In this document: piece after piece, positions 60,897 to 64,000 of the stretch
Position numbering within the stretch: the stretch's first letter is position 1
How the letters are laid out: each line of letters begins with the position of its first letter
Origin: Priestia koreensis
Lineage (GTDB): Bacteria > Bacillota > Bacilli > Bacillales > Bacillaceae_H
Direction of reading: 5' to 3'
NCBI RefSeq assembly: GCF_001274935.1
Contig: NZ_LILC01000002.1
Location: 205,924 to 269,923 of the forward strand
DNA length: 64,000 bases
Translations under genes and position numbers: made by a program
Notes under the pieces: model-generated
The model's database searches: none
Told to the model about the DNA's origin: nothing
The model's input: only the letters and a program-made list of their open reading frames with translations

Positions 60897-61787
60897 ATGG
60901 ATAAAATTACATGTATTGTTACGACTTATAATAGACCTATTTCAGTTTTGAAGAGAGCATTAGATAGTATTGTTAATCAGACTTATTCTAACCTAGAGAT
61001 AGTAGTTGTGAATGATGCTCCTCATTTGATAGAGTTAGAAGAAAAAATACGAAACATGATATGTGAGTATGAAAACTTTAAGATAAAATACGTTAAGCAC
61101 TCTGAAAATATGGGTGCTTGTGGCGCTCGAAATACAGGATTAGAACATGCAACTGGTCAATATGTAGCATTCTTAGATGATGATGATGAATGGTTGCCGA
61201 TAAAACTAGAAAAGCAGTATCAACTAATTACTAAAGAAGACGTAGCCTTAGTATACTGCTCTCATTATGAAACAGATGGAAAAAATGAGTATAAATTAGT
61301 TGAGGAGAGTTTTGCCAGAGAAGGAATACAGAAAGATGATTGGGGAAGGCTTTTAATGGAGAATTTTGTAGGTTCAACTTCTTATCCTTTGATAGATATA
61401 AAAGCTATTAATCATGTAGGAGGATTTAATTTAGAACTAAAATCTTCACAAGACCATGAACTATGGATTAGGATAGCTAAGAAATATAAAATTTTATATT
61501 GCCGAGAACCTCTAGTGATATATTACAACAGCAAAGAATCAATATCATCTAATCCACATAATAGACTACAGGGCTTTGAATATTTGTTAGAAAAATACAA
61601 AGATTTCTATTACTCTAATAATCAACTTTACAACTACCGATTAAACTATATTTCATATAGTTTTTTAAAAGATAAGCACTATAGGCTGTTTATAAAATAT
61701 TTCCTCAAAGCATTAATGATAAAACCTTTTAGTAGATACAACTTTATGATTGGTATGAAAATAATAAAAAAATTAGGGCTAAGTTAA
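60897..61787 (+). CDS. glycosyltransferase family 2
   Basis: A 296-residue GT-A glycosyltransferase: ITCIVTTYNRPISVLKRALDSIVNQTYSNLEIVVVNDAP, MGACGARNTGLEHATGQYVAFLDDDDEWLPIKLEKQ with the DDDDE metal/nucleotide motif, and SSQDHELWIRIAKKYKILYCREPLVIY with the ED/H-type catalytic region. The ATG at 60897 follows AAAGGA by 7 bases; an ATG six codons earlier lacks an SD. A 170-base gap precedes it and a 110-base AT-rich gap follows. Confidence 0.88.
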   Translation: MDKITCIVTTYNRPISVLKRALDSIVNQTYSNLEIVVVNDAPHLIELEEKIRNMICEYENFKIKYVKHSENMGACGARNTGLEHATGQYVAFLDDDDEWLPIKLEKQYQLITKEDVALVYCSHYETDGKNEYKLVEESFAREGIQKDDWGRLLMENFVGSTSYPLIDIKAINHVGGFNLELKSSQDHELWIRIAKKYKILYCREPLVIYYNSKESISSNPHNRLQGFEYLLEKYKDFYYSNNQLYNYRLNYISYSFLKDKHYRLFIKYFLKALMIKPFSRYNFMIGMKIIKKLGLS

Positions 61788-61930
61788 GAGATGTTTATCA
61801 CTCAAGTTACGAAACTTACTCTTATTTAGTATAGAAAATTTGTTGATTAAATAAAAATGTTTTTTGTTAAATACACGAAAATATTTAATAAAACGTTTTA
61901 GGTTAGAATTATAAAATAGGAGAAATTATA

Positions 61931-62761
61931 GTGAAAATAGCAGCAGTCTTGACTTGTTTTAATCGAAAAGAAAAAACATTGAATTGTATAAAAAAGCTTA
62001 TGAATCAACGAAGAGATATTGATATTTATGTATGTGACGATGGGTCTACAGATTTGACTAGTGAAGCTATACAAGAACTTTACCCAGAAGTAAAAATTAT
62101 AAAAAGTACAGGAGGGTTGTTTTGGAGTAAGGGGATGTTTCAAGCAATGAAAGCTGCTGTTGTAAATAACTACGATTTTTATTTAATGGTAAATGATGAT
62201 GTTGATTTTTATGACAGTATGCTAGATATAATGTTAAATTCATACAAAATTTCTAGTGAGAATTGTGCAATAGTAGGAAGTACTCAATCGGTTATTTCAA
62301 AAGACCTTACTTATGGTGGGAGTGTATTAAAAACAAAGTGGAATATCAATAAAAAAATGTTATTGAAACCAAATGGAGAAATTCAAAAATGCGATTTTGC
62401 GAATTGGAATTGTTTTTTAATTGATAATTTTACAGTGGACCACGTTGGGCTCATAGATAACAAGTATGAACATGGAATTGGTGATTTTGATTATTCATGT
62501 CAAATGAAGAAAAAAGAAATACCAATATATATTGCCACAGATTATGTTGGAATATGTGAGCGTAATCCAATAAAAAATACATTTCAAGATCATACTTTAT
62601 CAATTAATAAAAGGTTATCTCTACTGTTATCAGCAAAAGGTTTACCTATAAAATCCTATATGAGATTCTACTGGAAAAATTACAAATTGATAGGTGTTCC
62701 TTTTTGTTCGTGGATGTATTTAAAAATGATAATGCTTATTTTTTTAAAACAAAAAAGTTAG
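61931..62761 (+). CDS. glycosyltransferase family 2 (rhamnosyltransferase-like)
   Basis: A 276-residue GT-A protein: IAAVLTCFNRKEKTLNCIKKLMNQ, IYVCDDGSTDLTSEAIQELYP, GGLFWSKGMFQAMKAA and YDFYLMVNDDVDFYD, with the DDV metal motif. The GGLFWSKGM stretch is typical of dTDP-rhamnosyltransferase-like members, though the donor is not certain. The later ANWNCFLIDNFTVDHVGLIDNKYEHGIGDFDYSCQMKKK carries the acceptor-side acid. The start is GTG at 61931 with AGGAGA upstream. Confidence 0.88.
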   Translation: MKIAAVLTCFNRKEKTLNCIKKLMNQRRDIDIYVCDDGSTDLTSEAIQELYPEVKIIKSTGGLFWSKGMFQAMKAAVVNNYDFYLMVNDDVDFYDSMLDIMLNSYKISSENCAIVGSTQSVISKDLTYGGSVLKTKWNINKKMLLKPNGEIQKCDFANWNCFLIDNFTVDHVGLIDNKYEHGIGDFDYSCQMKKKEIPIYIATDYVGICERNPIKNTFQDHTLSINKRLSLLLSAKGLPIKSYMRFYWKNYKLIGVPFCSWMYLKMIMLIFLKQKS

Positions 62762-62925
62762 TTTTAAAAACTTTATCCTTTTAAGAAATAAATAAAATAA
62801 CAATTTTAATGAGTCAATCGCATTATCAATATAATTAACAAGTTAAAAAACTTAATTAGTGAAACTACCATTTAATGATCTGAAAATTCTAAGGTCATCA
62901 TTGCGTAAAAGTATTATAAAGTCAC

Positions 62926-63219
62926 TGACTATTTTTTTTTACAGATTATCCTATTGCAATTTCTATAGAAAATGTAATGGAAGTTGATACATTAATTACG
63001 AATGTTCCACCTAACAATCTTAATATACATGAACTTCAAAAAAGATTAAATAAGAGGTTTGTCAAAGGTGAATTTACAGAATTATGTTCAGATAAAGTTT
63101 TTCACAAACAAAATTGGAGACTAAACTATCCAAATAAAGCTGATAACAAGGCAACATTTTATGGAGCAATTGTTAAAGAAGTTTGTGAAGGTAGAAAAAA
63201 TATGGGTGCTAATAATTAA
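62926..63219 (+). pseudogene. gene fragment in the polysaccharide locus
   Basis: An open frame that runs from a stop at 62926 through YPIAISIENVMEVDTLITNV to KNMGANN and ends at 63219. The only ATG (62977) has no SD, and recognisable sequence (TDYPIAISIEN) lies upstream of it in frame. This indicates the C-terminal part of a longer gene whose beginning has been lost. KQNWRLNYPNKADNKATFYG is conserved-looking, but I cannot name the family. 62762-62925 holds no gene. Confidence 0.5.
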
Positions 63220-63249
63220 TGATTTACTAGGAGTGTTTGTATAAGTTTT

Positions 63250-64000
63250 ATGAAAATATTAATTAATTATGCTAACAATAAGTATAAAAAGACTCAAAAA
63301 TTTAATAGTTTTACAGGTAAATATATAGGAGGATTTGACAAAGTATATTCTTTTGGTCCAGAAGACATTGATGAAGATTTTCAAAAGAGTAATTTTAAAA
63401 TTCTTAACCAAGAACGAGGAAACGGTTTATGGTTATGGAAACCTTATTTTATTCTAAAAGTGATGAAGGAAGCAAAAGAGGGGGACGTTATCTTTTACTG
63501 TGACTCAGGATCTTTTTTTTTAAAGAATATAAATCCCTTAGTTGAAAGTATCAGGGAATCAGATAAAAAAATATGGGTATCTAATATACCTTTGTTGGAA
63601 GTATCTTTTACTAAGCCTTCATGTTTTAAACTTATGGATTGCGATAGTGATTATTACAAATACACTAATCAGATACAAGCAACCTTTTTCTTAGCTATAA
63701 ATAATGCGAAAACTCGTTCCTTTGTAGAAAAATGGTTGAATTTGTGTAGCGAATATAAATTAGTATCTCCTGAAAATGGTGACATCGATAGCGGTAATTC
63801 TACGAAGAGGTTTATATCTCACAGGGAGGATCAATCAATATTGAGTTTGCTATGTAAAAGAGAAGGTATTCAGCCCTGTTTAGATCCTACTCAAAGAGGA
63901 AAGTATCCCGCATGGTATCGAAATAAAGATTACGAATTTGTAGTTCCTGTCCATACGCATAAATATTCTCCTATGATTTTTCTACACAAAACTCCAAATA
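63250..64000 (+). CDS. putative glycosyltransferase, cut by window end
   Basis: The first 250 codons of a gene that leaves the window. It begins MKILINYANNKYKKTQKFNS and contains NGLWLWKPYFILKVMKEAKEGDVIFYCDSGSFFLKNINPL, QIQATFFLAINNAKTRSFVEKWLNLC, ISHREDQSILSLLCKREGI and FVVPVHTHKY. The YCDSGS (DxD-like) motif and the late HREDQS fit GT-A type transferases of capsule and O-antigen loci. The ATG at 63250 has AGGAG unusually far upstream (16 bases). It is strongly AT-rich, like the preceding genes. Confidence 0.7.
   Translation, partial: MKILINYANNKYKKTQKFNSFTGKYIGGFDKVYSFGPEDIDEDFQKSNFKILNQERGNGLWLWKPYFILKVMKEAKEGDVIFYCDSGSFFLKNINPLVESIRESDKKIWVSNIPLLEVSFTKPSCFKLMDCDSDYYKYTNQIQATFFLAINNAKTRSFVEKWLNLCSEYKLVSPENGDIDSGNSTKRFISHREDQSILSLLCKREGIQPCLDPTQRGKYPAWYRNKDYEFVVPVHTHKYSPMIFLHKTPN

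Overview
The window looks like a chromosomal segment from a Bacillaceae species (low to moderate G+C Gram-positive). The reasons are strong SD sequences (AGGAGG type), many intrinsic terminators, an S-box riboswitch, and genes whose close relatives are Bacillus proteins (NiaP, HemAT, DacC, EfeUOB, PxpBCA, SdpI, YflJ, YdbC). I cannot fix the genus. No rRNA, tRNA, CRISPR array, insertion sequence or prophage was seen.

Layout. 1-5.4 kb: a 21-bp-period repeat array at the left edge, a CPBP membrane protease, a HAD phosphatase, small YflJ, the niacin transporter NiaP with a dyad-flanked promoter, a membrane-anchored alpha/beta hydrolase and a histidine phosphatase. 5.4-5.8 kb: a complete SAM (S-box) riboswitch with promoter and terminator but no gene behind it. 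5.8-15.8 kb: the oxygen sensor HemAT, a 1,078-residue anchored sugar-hydrolase-like protein, a LacI regulator, a secreted TIM-barrel protein, a fragment resembling half a purine riboswitch, an AbrB-type membrane protein and a purine permease. 16.0-19.7 kb: 5-oxoprolinase operon pxpB-pxpC-pxpA plus an NRAMP-like transporter. 19.7-31.1 kb: mixed housekeeping and accessory genes, including an sdpR-sdpI pair whose repressor gene carries a nonsense codon, DacC (PBP4a), a quinone oxidoreductase and a BceB-type permease without its ATPase. 31.2-37.1 kb: Fur-controlled efeUOB iron uptake, a Pho-box alkaline phosphatase and tatA. 37.7-49.4 kb: ECF sigma/anti-sigma pair, two secreted paralogues flanking a DUF3888 protein, rpiA, a lipoprotein, a large unknown protein, a cold shock protein, a Pho-box beta-propeller protein and a small protein with a sigma-B-type promoter.

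49.4-64 kb is a cell-surface polysaccharide region. LCP and VanZ proteins precede a long exopolysaccharide operon: CpsB-type phosphatase, a structured leader RNA resembling the eps-associated RNA (EAR), galU, initiating sugar transferase, GDP-fucose synthesis (fcl, gmd), an internal terminator, then glycosyltransferases, an acetyltransferase and a polymerase. From about 58 kb the DNA becomes markedly AT-rich, suggesting an acquired serotype-like cassette. It includes one gene fragment and ends in a glycosyltransferase cut by the window edge.

How the parts fit: EfeB carries a Tat signal and tatA lies 1.7 kb away. GalU and Fcl/Gmd supply UDP-glucose and GDP-fucose to the transferases; no mannose-1-phosphate guanylyltransferase or flippase is in the window. 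The EAR-like RNA lies upstream of an intrinsic terminator inside the operon, the arrangement expected for processive antitermination. The most unusual items are the gene-less SAM riboswitch, the EAR-like element with its downstream terminator, the broken sdpR, the half purine-aptamer and the uncharacterised 677-residue protein.
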